Origin: Bacillota bacterium
GTDB taxonomy: Bacteria; Bacillota; UBA4882; UBA8346
Reading direction: 5' to 3'
Assembly (NCBI GenBank): GCA_003501365.1
Contig: DNPP01000411.1
Coordinates: 1-12,970, forward strand
Length of the DNA stretch: 12,970 nucleotides
The notes beneath the pieces were generated by a model. It searched no databases and was not told the origin of the DNA. It worked only from the letters and a program-made list of their open reading frames with translations. Shown here piece after piece: positions 1 to 6,987 of the stretch. Positions within the stretch are counted from its first letter, which is position 1, and each line of letters opens with the position of its first letter. The translations under genes and the position numbers were made by a program.

Positions 1-32
1 ACAGTATACTCCAAAACAGCTTGGTTTTCATT

Positions 33-67
33 AACAAAACACCCCCACCGTAATTTATGCGGCGGGG
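33..67 (-). terminator. Rho-independent terminator of the cheR-acpS-nnr-alr operon
   Basis: On the minus strand an 8-bp stem, CCCCGCCG with CGGTGGGG (one G·U pair; plus positions 60-67 and 43-50), encloses a 9-nt loop and is followed by a T-rich GTGTTTTGTT tract. It begins 11 nt after the stop of the lipoyl-like gene, as expected for the end of the leftward operon. Confidence 0.7.
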
Positions 68-78
68 CACAAAATATT

Positions 79-330
79 CTAATCTATCTTTATTTCGATA
101 ATGGCCAGTTCTTGGTCGGGCTCAATCCAATCCCCCGGTTCAACCAGCAGTGATTGAACGACACCATCTTCCGATGCGGGCAACAGAAATTCCTCCTGAT
201 CCAGCTGCATCAGCATAATATCTTGATCAATCGCAACGGTCTGGCCCTCTGTAACCAGCCATTGTAAAACCTTAGCCGAAAGCCCTTCCGCGGCTAACCA
301 GGGGCATTTAAGAACAACCGTCTTACTCAT
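79..330 (-). CDS. Small lipoyl/biotinyl-like domain protein lacking the acceptor lysine
   Basis: An 83-residue single-domain protein with the biotinyl/lipoyl beta-hammerhead fold pattern: a first half around residues 17-37 (KVLQWLVTEGQTV), a hairpin turn at 42-48 and a second half at 51-79 (GVVQSLLVEPGDWIEPDQEL), ending IIEIKID. In lipoyl domains of 2-oxoacid dehydrogenases the turn reads D-K-A; here it is L-D-Q-E, with Gln45 (CAG, 196-198) at the acceptor position, so covalent lipoylation or biotinylation there is not possible. Function is unknown. The ATG at 330 sits in ATGAGTAA and overlaps the alr stop by 8 nt; no good SD precedes it, so translation is probably coupled to alr. An in-frame ATG at 384 lies deep inside alr and would add residues outside the fold. 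Stop codon is TAG. Fold call is fairly sure; role is not. Confidence 0.75.
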   Translation of the reverse strand: MSKTVVLKCPWLAAEGLSAKVLQWLVTEGQTVAIDQDIMLMQLDQEEFLLPASEDGVVQSLLVEPGDWIEPDQELAIIEIKID

Positions 331-1465
331 GTTCGTTGATCCACATTCTTGGCAAACGGTTATTAAGCATACAGGCAACCTCATAATTAATGGTTCCGAG
401 ACTCTCGGCTATTTCATCGGCGGTAATTGTCTCGCGACCCGATTTACCGATCAATATCACCTCTTCGCCGCTCCTAACCGGCTCGTCTCCCAAATCAATC
501 ATGCATTGATCCATACAAATAGTACCTACAATTGGGAATCTCTTACCACGAACCAACGCTTCCGCTTTATTGGTAAGCATCCGGGACCAACCGTCGGCGT
601 ACCCAATCGGTATCGTAGCAATAGTGCTCTCCCGCCCGGTATGATATCTTTGACCGTAACTAATCCCGGTTCCCTGCGGTACTCTTTTAATAAAGGTTAC
701 TTTGGTTTTCAAAGTCAATGCCGGTTCGAAACTGGCTTTTTGACGATCAACCTCATTGGAAGGGTATAAGCCATAGAGAATGATCCCCGGCCGCACCATA
801 TTAAAATGAGAAGCCGGTAGCTCCATGATACCGGCACTATTGGCCAAATGCACCTTATCCGGCAGTAATCCGGAGCTCCTTAATGCGGCCACCATTGTCG
901 AAAAGGTTTCAATTTGTTTTCGAGCGTAACTCTTATCCCGCTCGTCGGCGGTGGCCATGTGGGAAAAGATTCCCGACACTTGTAGGCCGGGCAAATTCTT
1001 CAGTTTAGCCATAAATTCAACTACAGTGCTTGGCACAATTCCGATCCGCCCCATACCGGTGTCGACTTTAAGATGGGCTAGCGCTGTTTTACCGGTCCGG
1101 CCCGCCTCCTCCGACATAGCAACCGCAGCCTCCCAATTACAAAGAGCGGCAGTCAACCCATGCTCCACAACCGGTTTTACTTGATCCGGTTGAATAGGCC
1201 CCAGAATTAAGATCGGGACGGTCAGGCCCGCTGTTCGCAAAGTAATGCCTTCTTCGGGCATGGCCACTCCCAACCAACTGGCGCCGGCCGCTATTGCTGC
1301 TTTGGCGACCGGAACCGCTCCATGCCCATAGGCCTCCGCCTTAACCACCGCCATAATATCCGGGGTTGGCCCGACAAGACGCCTTACTTCTCTTATATTA
1401 TGTCCAATCGCCGCCAGGTTTATCTCTACCCACGCGGGTCGAATCCGTTCTTGATGCCTGTTCAA
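323..1465 (-). CDS. alr: Alanine racemase, PLP-dependent
   Basis: Interconverts L- and D-alanine in the cytoplasm, supplying D-Ala for peptidoglycan. The 380 residues match the usual family length. Visible signatures: the PLP-binding motif AVVKAEAYGHGA with Lys42 (Glu44 where Asp or Asn is more usual), HLKVDTGMGRIG (131-142), HLANSAG (206-212), MVRPGIILYG (223-232), the catalytic-tyrosine motif GISYGQRY with Tyr270, IPIGYADGW (285-293) and GTICMDQCMID (314-324). The start is TTG at 1463-1465, overlapping the TGA stop of the upstream nnr gene (TTGA). An AAGGTG SD lies about 8 nt before it, and no in-frame ATG fits better. The stop overlaps the ATG of the lipoyl-like gene. Position in an acpS-nnr-alr run supports a housekeeping racemase. 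Confidence 0.96.
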   Translation of the reverse strand: MNRHQERIRPAWVEINLAAIGHNIREVRRLVGPTPDIMAVVKAEAYGHGAVPVAKAAIAAGASWLGVAMPEEGITLRTAGLTVPILILGPIQPDQVKPVVEHGLTAALCNWEAAVAMSEEAGRTGKTALAHLKVDTGMGRIGIVPSTVVEFMAKLKNLPGLQVSGIFSHMATADERDKSYARKQIETFSTMVAALRSSGLLPDKVHLANSAGIMELPASHFNMVRPGIILYGLYPSNEVDRQKASFEPALTLKTKVTFIKRVPQGTGISYGQRYHTGRESTIATIPIGYADGWSRMLTNKAEALVRGKRFPIVGTICMDQCMIDLGDEPVRSGEEVILIGKSGRETITADEIAESLGTINYEVACMLNNRLPRMWINEHE

Positions 1466-2952
1466 GACAATTGCACCTTCTTTATCACGATAGGAATCAC
1501 GGAAATAAGATCACTGGCAATCAACCCTGCGGTGCCCCGTTCCAGAGCGACCTGATCACCGGCCAAACCGTGCAAATAAGTACCGACAACCGCTGCCTTC
1601 GTCGTTTCTAACCCTTGGGCTAAGAGTCCGCCGATCATCCCTGCCAGAACATCCCCGGTACCGGCTGTCGCCATGCCGGGGTTGCCGGTGGGATTGATAA
1701 AGGTTTGGCCGTCGGGAGCGGCAATTACGGTATGGGCGCCCTTTAATACGATGGTTACTCTCCATTCTGCGGCGAAATGTCGGGCTACCCCAATCCGGTC
1801 GGCCTGAATCGCAGCTACGGATAATCCGGTAAGTCGGGACATCTCGCGGGGATGGGGCGTGAAAACCAATGATTGTTTAAATTGACGATCTAGATTTGCC
1901 TTACCGGCCAGCAGGTTTAGCCCGTCGGCGTCGATTACCATCGGAACTTTAGCCTCTTCCAACAACTGGAATAGAAATGCCTGCCCATCCTCCAGCATCG
2001 AAAGGCCGGGGCCAAAGACAATACTCCGAAAGTTTGCGGATTCCAATTCCGATTGCAATTCCGGCCAGAGTTTTACCAAAACCTCCCATGGCTTTTCCGG
2101 AAATGGCAGCCCCGGTCGTATACCCGCTGTAACTAAGCCGCCACCGGACCGGAGTGCTGCCAGACTAGCCAGGACAACCGCTCCTGTCATCCCAGGTGAA
2201 CCCCCGACCACCAAAAGATGGCCATTGGTTCCTTTATGAGCAGTAATCGGCCGTTTGGGTAATAATGCTTTAATCTCCGGTGTAGATAAAACATTTAAAC
2301 TCAGTTGCGGATCTTCCAATAACTGCCTGGCAAAACCAACTTGTTTAAGAATCACTTCTCCGGCATATTCCGCGCCGGGGTAACAAAGCAGACCCGGTTT
2401 TAGCAAACCAAATGTAACGGTGGTCTCTGCCCTAACCGCGGCACCGTTTACTTGTCCGGTATCGACCGTTACACCGGAAGGTACGTCGATAGCTACTACC
2501 GGTTTACCTGAAAGATTGATAGCCTCGATTATTTCAGCCACCGGACCACTGGGTATCCCGATTGCTCCCGTACCCAATAGAGCGTCGACAATCAAATCGC
2601 CTTCGGCCAGATTGACCTCGGGCCAACGCACTATCCGGACGCCAAATCTTACTGCCGATTCATAATTTTGGGCAGCCAATCCCTGAAACAGCTTGGGATC
2701 AAAAGCCAACACCACGATTGCTTCGGCTGCTTGCTCCCTCAATAAACGGGCTAAGGCCAATCCGTCTCCGCCATTATTTCCCTTGCCGCAACAAAGATAG
2801 ACCTTACGCCCGCAAAAATTGCCAAAGCGCGTCTTGACAACATCCAAAACCGCCAATGCAGCCCGCTCCATTAAAATGAGACCGCAAACGCCAAACTTTT
2901 CTTGAGTTAAGCGGTCGATCCGTTTCATTTCTTCGGCAAAGGCCACTTTCAT
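1462..2952 (-). CDS. nnr: Bifunctional NAD(P)H-hydrate epimerase / ADP-dependent dehydratase
   Basis: Repairs damaged hydrated NAD(P)H (NAD(P)HX). The N-terminal YjeF_N domain (about 1-215) epimerises R- and S-forms; the C-terminal ribokinase-like domain (about 225-496) dehydrates the S-form using ADP. The epimerase shows GKGNNGGDG (56-64), DALLGTG (123-129) and IDVPSGV (155-161). The dehydratase shows GGSPGMTGA (250-258), VIDADGLNLLA (339-349), FTPHPRE (364-370), VLKGAH (402-407) and AGTGDVLAG (430-438) with the likely catalytic Asp434. The chosen start is ATG at 2952, with GAAGG upstream; a TTG directly before it (2955) would give 497 residues. It follows the acpS stop by 3 nt and its TGA overlaps the alr start, so the three genes are tightly coupled. 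E. coli calls the fused form nnr (yjeF); Gram-positive names vary. Confidence 0.95.
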   Translation of the reverse strand: MKVAFAEEMKRIDRLTQEKFGVCGLILMERAALAVLDVVKTRFGNFCGRKVYLCCGKGNNGGDGLALARLLREQAAEAIVVLAFDPKLFQGLAAQNYESAVRFGVRIVRWPEVNLAEGDLIVDALLGTGAIGIPSGPVAEIIEAINLSGKPVVAIDVPSGVTVDTGQVNGAAVRAETTVTFGLLKPGLLCYPGAEYAGEVILKQVGFARQLLEDPQLSLNVLSTPEIKALLPKRPITAHKGTNGHLLVVGGSPGMTGAVVLASLAALRSGGGLVTAGIRPGLPFPEKPWEVLVKLWPELQSELESANFRSIVFGPGLSMLEDGQAFLFQLLEEAKVPMVIDADGLNLLAGKANLDRQFKQSLVFTPHPREMSRLTGLSVAAIQADRIGVARHFAAEWRVTIVLKGAHTVIAAPDGQTFINPTGNPGMATAGTGDVLAGMIGGLLAQGLETTKAAVVGTYLHGLAGDQVALERGTAGLIASDLISVIPIVIKKVQLS

Positions 2953-2955
2953 CAA

Positions 2956-3321
2956 TCATTCGCCTTCTTCCAGAATTACCTGGGCCACCGCGTATTCTTT
3001 ACAATGGGAGATACTTAAATGGATCCGGACAATTTTTTGGCTTGCTAAGAATTGGGCCACTTTCCCGGAGACTTGAAAGTGGGGTGCTCCTGCATCGTCA
3101 TGAACAATCTCCATTTCAAGCCAGTTAAACCCGGCGAGTCCCGTACCCATAGCTTTTAATAAAGCTTCCTTAGCGGCAAAAAAACCCGCCAGGCGATGAG
3201 GTAACTTTTTAGTCTCCATTAATTCGGTAGCGGTATAAACCCGTTCATTAAAACGCTCATTCCGAATCGCTGCAGTGATCCGGCTTATTTCGATCAAATC
3301 AACCCCGGTACCCGTGATCAA
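2956..3321 (-). CDS. acpS: Holo-[acyl-carrier-protein] synthase
   Basis: Transfers 4'-phosphopantetheine from CoA to the serine of apo-ACP, activating it for fatty acid synthesis. The 121 residues are normal for AcpS. Motifs: ITGTGVDLIEISRI at the N-terminus with metal-binding Asp8, FFAAKEALLKAMGTG (47-61) with Glu52 and Lys56, and the C-terminal HLSISHCKEYAVAQVIL (101-117). The start is TTG (3319-3321): an in-frame TGA lies immediately upstream and no ATG is available, while AGGCAGG lies about 9 nt before it. It is 37 nt downstream of cheR and 3 nt upstream of nnr. Confidence 0.95.
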   Translation of the reverse strand: MITGTGVDLIEISRITAAIRNERFNERVYTATELMETKKLPHRLAGFFAAKEALLKAMGTGLAGFNWLEMEIVHDDAGAPHFQVSGKVAQFLASQKIVRIHLSISHCKEYAVAQVILEEGE

Positions 3322-3358
3322 TCAAATATACCTGCCTTTTTAAAGAGTGTTAGCCGGT

Positions 3359-4129
3359 TTATTCGGGTTTCCGGTAAAAGGAGGTGAGCGGATTCTCAAA
3401 ACCCAATTGCCGGTACGCTAAAATCGGCTCGGTGCCGCCAACCATTAGATAGCCGCCTGGACTTAAAGCCTTTAAAAACTTTTGATAAAGTAGTCCTTTC
3501 GCTTGTTCGGTAAAATAAATGACTACATTACGGCAGATAATCAAGTCCAAATCGGAGGCATAATCATCCAACAACAAATTATGAGCGTAAAACTGTACCA
3601 ATCCTTTGGTAGTATCATTCAGGTAATATAGATTATCACGGTTCTCAAAATATTTGCTTAATAAATCCGGCGGCAAACTTTTCACTTCATTAAAGCCATA
3701 AACCGCTTGCTCGGCTTTAGCTAAGATGATTTTATCGACATCACTGGCTAGAATCTTTACCCGATCGGAGGCTCCCAGTTCCTGTACTACTATTGCTATG
3801 GAGTAGGGTTCGGCCCCATCGGAACAACCGGCGCTCCAAATTCGTATTTGGGGCTTTTTAAGTAACTGCGGCATAATTTTTTTCCATAGTTCGTAAAACC
3901 GCTCGGAATTACGAAAGAACTCTGAAACATTAATCGTCAATTTTTTGACAAATTCTTTATATTTCTGGGGATTGGTCTTGAGAACCTCCAGAAACTCATC
4001 ATAGGTTTCCAGACCCCAGATCTGCATTAAAGAATTGATCCGACGGTCCATTTGCTGGCTCTTATAACTGCTAAGGTCGATTTCGGTTAATTCAGCAACT
4101 GCGTTTTTAAAGTTTGGATAATCGAGCAA
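3359..4129 (-). CDS. cheR: CheR-type chemoreceptor glutamate methyltransferase
   Basis: SAM-dependent O-methyltransferase that methylates glutamates on chemoreceptors or related signalling proteins in the cytoplasm. The 256 residues cover the N-terminal helical domain (about 1-75, ending LTINVSEFFRN) and the SAM-binding domain (about 94-254). Family motifs are IWSAGCSDGAEPYSIA (97-112), ILASDVD (126-132), DLIICRNVVIYF (195-206) and LSPGGYLMVGGTEP (222-235). The TTG start at 4127-4129 is supported by a very strong AGGAGGAGG SD just upstream; the first internal Met (27) would remove conserved N-terminal sequence. No other chemotaxis gene is in the window, so this is an orphan CheR here. It reads in the same direction as acpS with a 37-nt gap and no terminator, so it may head that operon. 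Confidence 0.92.
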   Translation of the reverse strand: MLDYPNFKNAVAELTEIDLSSYKSQQMDRRINSLMQIWGLETYDEFLEVLKTNPQKYKEFVKKLTINVSEFFRNSERFYELWKKIMPQLLKKPQIRIWSAGCSDGAEPYSIAIVVQELGASDRVKILASDVDKIILAKAEQAVYGFNEVKSLPPDLLSKYFENRDNLYYLNDTTKGLVQFYAHNLLLDDYASDLDLIICRNVVIYFTEQAKGLLYQKFLKALSPGGYLMVGGTEPILAYRQLGFENPLTSFYRKPE

Positions 4130-4165
4130 TTTACCTCCTCCTACCTCAATAGATCAACTTGTTTT

Positions 4166-4181
4166 ATTCTACTTTCGCGAA
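4166..4181 (-). promoter_or_regulatory. Possible cheR promoter -10 with adjacent TTCGCGAA palindrome
   Basis: A TAGAAT hexamer (plus 4166-4171; 5 of 6 matches to the sigma-A -10) lies about 35 nt upstream of the cheR TTG, with the 8-bp palindrome TTCGCGAA (4174-4181) directly on its upstream side. I see no matching -35 at normal spacing, so this is weak. Confidence 0.25.
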
Positions 4182-4228
4182 GATGATCCTGCCGGCAAAT
4201 CAATTTTGCAAATTTCTTCACCCAAGGC

Positions 4229-4852
4229 TTATTCCGTAAGAGTTTTAACGATGACCTCCAAGGGCCTCTTTTCAGGGCCTTTAGTAATTTTTGTAGGATG
4301 TCCTACGGGAATAACCGCCATAAACTCACCCTGCGGTTCACCCAATAATGCCAACACATCATCTTTAATCAAAAATAAAATACCCAGCCATACAGTAGCA
4401 AGTCCCAGCGAAGTTGCAGCGAGTAGCAGATTTTGTACAGCTGCCGCTGAACTTTGGATCTCCATCGTACGAAAGAAATCATAAGCAATTTCAAAATCGA
4501 TCCCGAATAATTTGGTACCGTGTTCAATTAACTCGCCGGTATTCGCCACTGCTATGACCACCGGAGCGCTAGCCATTGAACGTGATGCCATTCGGAGCAA
4601 GACTGAAGTCGATTTGGGAAATTCAGCGGCTTTACTATTGACCAGATCAACCAATTGACGCTTCTTTTCGCCTTTAATAATGATAAAATGCCATGATTGC
4701 TGGTTGTGAGCGGATGGCGCCTTATTGGCCGCTTCAACAATAGTAAAAATATCTTCATCCGTGATGGGTTCATCGGTAAATGTCCGGATGCTATGACGAA
4801 TATTAATGGTCTTTAATGTCTCATTACGTAAAAATGAAGGGTTTTGCGGCAT
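4229..4852 (-). CDS. FMN-dependent nitroreductase family protein
   Basis: A 207-residue NAD(P)H:FMN oxidoreductase of the nitroreductase superfamily. Visible signatures are the N-terminal FMN-binding INIRHSIRTFTDEPI (residues about 16-30), APSAHNQQSWHFIII (45-59), the dimer-interface helix EIQSSAAAVQNLLLAATSLGL (about 131-151) followed by TVWLG, and the C-terminal VIPVGHPTK. The physiological substrate (quinone, nitroaromatic, flavin or other) cannot be read from the sequence. The start is ATG at 4852 with an AAAGGAG SD about 9 nt upstream. It has its own extended -10 promoter at 4889-4897. No terminator is visible in the 99 nt before cheR, so readthrough is possible. Confidence 0.88.
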   Translation of the reverse strand: MPQNPSFLRNETLKTINIRHSIRTFTDEPITDEDIFTIVEAANKAPSAHNQQSWHFIIIKGEKKRQLVDLVNSKAAEFPKSTSVLLRMASRSMASAPVVIAVANTGELIEHGTKLFGIDFEIAYDFFRTMEIQSSAAAVQNLLLAATSLGLATVWLGILFLIKDDVLALLGEPQGEFMAVIPVGHPTKITKGPEKRPLEVIVKTLTE

Positions 4853-4888
4853 TGATTATCGCTCCTTTAACCACCTAAATTTATCAAA

Positions 4889-4897
4889 ATTATATCA
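4889..4897 (-). promoter_or_regulatory. Extended -10 promoter for the nitroreductase gene
   Basis: On the minus strand TGATATAAT contains a perfect TATAAT (plus 4889-4894) with the extended-10 TG one base before it (4896-4897). No good -35 lies at 16-18 nt, as is usual for extended -10 promoters. It lies 36 nt upstream of the ATG. Confidence 0.5.
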
Positions 4898-5018
4898 TAT
4901 TCATTTGCATAAATCGCCTGCAATGCAAGAATTCATATTTACTATGGGCTTCAAAAAAATTTTGATAAATTATTTAGGAAGATCGCCGAGCGGATAAAGC
5001 GGATAAATTGGAAATCTT

Positions 5019-5300
5019 TTAAAGCTTCGTTATATATAGCTTTACTTTGGGGATATGGGAGCGGTAATGCAATACCAAATGTTGGCTTACCGCTTGGGCT
5101 TTTTTTATGGGCAAAATTTTCGCAAGCTGGGAATACGTTTGATTATCCATAACCCCCACCAAACAACGGCGGCGATATTTCTCAACCAGCTCTTTCCAAA
5201 GAGTTTCATTGGTCTGGTTCTCTTTAGCAGGAGGTACCCGTTCAATTGAATAGTTGTATTTACTGAAAGATAGTAATATCGGTAACGGGTCATTTCCCAA
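5019..5300 (-). pseudogene. C-terminal part of the membrane glycosyltransferase in the +1 frame
   Basis: An open frame of 93 codons from TTG at 5298-5300, continuing where the upstream glycosyltransferase stops. It contains PLPILLSFSKYNYSIERV early and CLVGVMDNQTYSQLAKILP near the end, and finishes KVKLYITKL. This resembles the soluble C-terminal segment that follows the membrane helices in PMT-family proteins. Dropping one base in the GGGAAA run just before the stop would join ...IDRLEGYLG to NDPLPILL smoothly. Alternatively it is translated separately: GGAGGG lies 5 nt before the TTG, which itself overlaps the upstream gene's last 11 nt. So it is either a frameshifted tail (true mutation or sequencing error), a coupled separate chain, or a recoding product. 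I favour a frameshift. Confidence 0.6.
5060..5106 (+). terminator. Terminator-like inverted repeat inside a coding segment
   Basis: AGCGGTAA (5060-5067) pairs perfectly with TTACCGCT (5087-5094), with a small inner CCAA-ATG-TTGG hairpin, and a seven-T tract follows at 5100-5106. In form it is a plus-strand intrinsic terminator, but it lies antisense within the glycosyltransferase tail and no plus-strand gene is upstream. It may be chance. Confidence 0.3.
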
Positions 5301-6648
5301 GGTAACCCTCCAAGCGATCAATTACCTTAGTATTCGATACCGGATCCCATTTAGCGATTATCCTCACAATGCGGATGGCAAGACGATTCGACATATCGGT
5401 ATCGGAAAGTTTGGCGCAATAATAATAGAATTGTCCGAGCTGAAACCCGGTAAAGCCTAAAAATAAGCTGACACCAACGATAACGGCCAATCGTGGGCGA
5501 CCTAATTTGGCACTGATTAATTCATATAAAGCGTATAGACCATCAGCCAACAGTAATATGCTACAGATAATTACCGGCATGATGTAACGGGTTACCATAA
5601 AGAATCCGTAACGGCGATTGATCCAGGGTATGACCATAAATCCTGCGCCAATCAGCCATAGCAATAACCATTGTCTTTTTTTAACAGCCCGGACTATTCC
5701 GAGCCCCAATATGAAAATACAAGCGGCAAAGAGCGGCTGCGCTAAATACTCACCCAATAAAGGACCCCGCGAAGCATAAACCGCACTGAGCGACCGGATT
5801 ACCTCAAAAAACATTGAGTGCAAATTTTTTAAAAAGGAATTCCAACCGGGATTCGTCTCCAGAGTATAATCCTTGGAGAATATCCAAGCAATACTGCCTC
5901 CCCTGGAAAGGGTATTATAATAAATCATATTTGCATAGCCGGTGATAAAAGCCAGTCCCGCATATATATAATACTTGGTTTCGATCTTGCTATCACTATC
6001 ACTATCACTATCACTATCACCGGAACGATACATTCTCAAAACATATCCAATAATAACCACCAGATAGATAATGACTGAGGAATGGGTTTGTAAGGCTAAG
6101 GCCCAAACAAACCCGGCAATGATTAACCCTTTACCGTTCCTATTTTGTTCAGCCGTTAAAACTGTCATGAAGCCCAGTATAAAAAAGAATGGTGTGGTGC
6201 AATTAGACCAAGCCGTGTGGGTTACCAAAATATGCATTCCATTGGTTAACAAAAGCCCTGCCGCAATTAGTCCGGTCGAACGATTGTATAGACGCCGGCC
6301 CAACTCATAAATCAGTACAACCGTTAATGCCGAGATGATTGCCACATACAGGCGAGGCCAAGCCAAGCTGAGACCAAAGATTTTAAAAATCCCGGCCAAA
6401 ATATAATTATGAAAAGCGCCGATTTCCCGGGCCATATTGTGTAAAGGATAAAGCTTGCCCAGATATATAAGGCGAGCCAGATTGACTTCCTTTAGCTCGT
6501 CGACATAGCGAGGAATTTCCCATAACCAGGGAATACGCATCCCTAAAGCCAGAGAAAATAAAACGCTATAAAAAACCAGGCGATACCAACGCGGGAAAAT
6601 GTTTCGCCCATTTTTAGCAGAGATAATTTTCTTTAGTAACTGCAACAT
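5290..6648 (-). CDS. PMT-type (GT39-like) polytopic membrane glycosyltransferase, 3' end frameshifted
   Basis: A 452-residue integral membrane protein with about ten or more hydrophobic helices. Members of this class move a sugar from a polyprenyl-phosphate carrier to an acceptor on the outer face of the membrane; the acceptor here is unknown. The first extracytoplasmic loop carries the acidic pair Asp50-Glu51 in RYVDELKEVNLARLIYLG, the place of the catalytic Asp in PMT/ArnT-like enzymes. Other family features are HNYILAGIFKIFG (80-92) and WPRLYVAIISALTVVLIYELGRRL (97-120, described in part). An Asp-Ser repeat (about 210-220) lies in a loop. The start ATG at 6648 has AAAAGG 7 nt upstream; a TTG at 6654 lies directly against that SD and is unlikely. 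The frame stops at TGA 5290-5292 right after the membrane part, and a plausible tail continues in the +1 frame. Confidence 0.78.
   Translation of the reverse strand: MLQLLKKIISAKNGRNIFPRWYRLVFYSVLFSLALGMRIPWLWEIPRYVDELKEVNLARLIYLGKLYPLHNMAREIGAFHNYILAGIFKIFGLSLAWPRLYVAIISALTVVLIYELGRRLYNRSTGLIAAGLLLTNGMHILVTHTAWSNCTTPFFFILGFMTVLTAEQNRNGKGLIIAGFVWALALQTHSSVIIYLVVIIGYVLRMYRSGDSDSDSDSDSKIETKYYIYAGLAFITGYANMIYYNTLSRGGSIAWIFSKDYTLETNPGWNSFLKNLHSMFFEVIRSLSAVYASRGPLLGEYLAQPLFAACIFILGLGIVRAVKKRQWLLLWLIGAGFMVIPWINRRYGFFMVTRYIMPVIICSILLLADGLYALYELISAKLGRPRLAVIVGVSLFLGFTGFQLGQFYYYCAKLSDTDMSNRLAIRIVRIIAKWDPVSNTKVIDRLEGYLGK
5991..6020. repeat. Hexanucleotide microsatellite (TATCAC)5
   Basis: Five perfect tandem copies of TATCAC on the plus strand. 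On the coding strand they read as alternating GAT and AGT codons, giving the stretch GDSDSDSDSDS in the glycosyltransferase. Because the unit is 6 nt, gain or loss of copies keeps the frame. Confidence 0.95.
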
Positions 6649-6718
6649 CTTCAACCTTTTTGCCGTTGCCTGCTTAAAAAATAAGTCATCTAAAAAGCCA
6701 TATAAATCTTAAAATATA

Positions 6719-6736
6719 ATCTCCCGCCAAGGAGAT
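6719..6736 (-). other. Short inverted repeat upstream of the glycosyltransferase gene
   Basis: ATCTCC (6719-6724) and GGAGAT (6731-6736) form perfect 6-bp arms with a 6-nt spacer, 70 nt upstream of the glycosyltransferase ATG and just beyond the small ORF's terminator. It could be an operator or a second weak terminator hairpin (TATATTTT follows on the minus strand). Confidence 0.3.
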
Positions 6737-6745
6737 AGCTATCAT

Positions 6746-6774
6746 AAAAAAATCAAGGTATGAAAGTACCCTGA
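6746..6774 (-). terminator. Rho-independent terminator of the small ORF
   Basis: On the minus strand TCAGGGTA pairs with TACCTTGA (one G·U; plus 6767-6774 and 6753-6760) around a 6-nt loop and is followed by seven T (plus 6746-6752). It begins about 30 nt after the stop of the 60-codon ORF, which supports that ORF as a real transcript, and insulates the glycosyltransferase gene. Confidence 0.75.
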
Positions 6775-6804
6775 CTTTAGTTGATATTCCCTCTTCACAA
6801 CTAT

Positions 6805-6987
6805 TCAATCCGACCAGCGGCCGCGATCAATTCCTGTTTGATGACTCTTCGGCTTTTGGATATGGACGGTTTCCTTTTGATCGGAATTCGCTTCTCCCCC
6901 AAACTCCATCCCTTGTTTGGCTTTTTCCTCTCCTAAGGATGGCCGGCCAATTTCGCCCGCTTTTTTATTTCCCTTTTGATTATCCAA
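6805..6987 (-). CDS. Hypothetical small hydrophilic protein, 60 residues
   Basis: Not recognised. From TTG at 6985-6987 it encodes a 60-residue, strongly hydrophilic protein with no Cys, no membrane segment, 9 Gly, 11 Lys/Arg and 10 Asp/Glu, ending DRGRWSD; probably disordered. A very good SD, AGAGGAGGTG (6997-7006), lies 11 nt upstream of this TTG; other nearby TTG codons run into a stop at once, and the frame opens further upstream only through the SD. A proper intrinsic terminator follows. The piece GMEFGGEANSDQ has a faint likeness to the TEFASETDAQ-type repeats of gamma small acid-soluble spore proteins, but one short resemblance is not enough to name it. It is divergent from the MntR-like gene. 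Confidence 0.5.
   Translation of the reverse strand: MDNQKGNKKAGEIGRPSLGEEKAKQGMEFGGEANSDQKETVHIQKPKSHQTGIDRGRWSD

Noticed and set aside
329..769. Plus-strand open frame of 146 codons
   Set aside because: Lies entirely antisense to alr, whose family motifs are intact across it; no SD and no recognisable domain.
4806..4997. Plus-strand open frame across the nitroreductase promoter region
   Set aside because: Overlaps the start of the nitroreductase and its likely promoter on the other strand; no SD or family features.
4990..5007. Tandem 9-mer GCGGATAAA x2
   Set aside because: Only two short copies with no dyad or neighbouring element; likely chance or local duplication.
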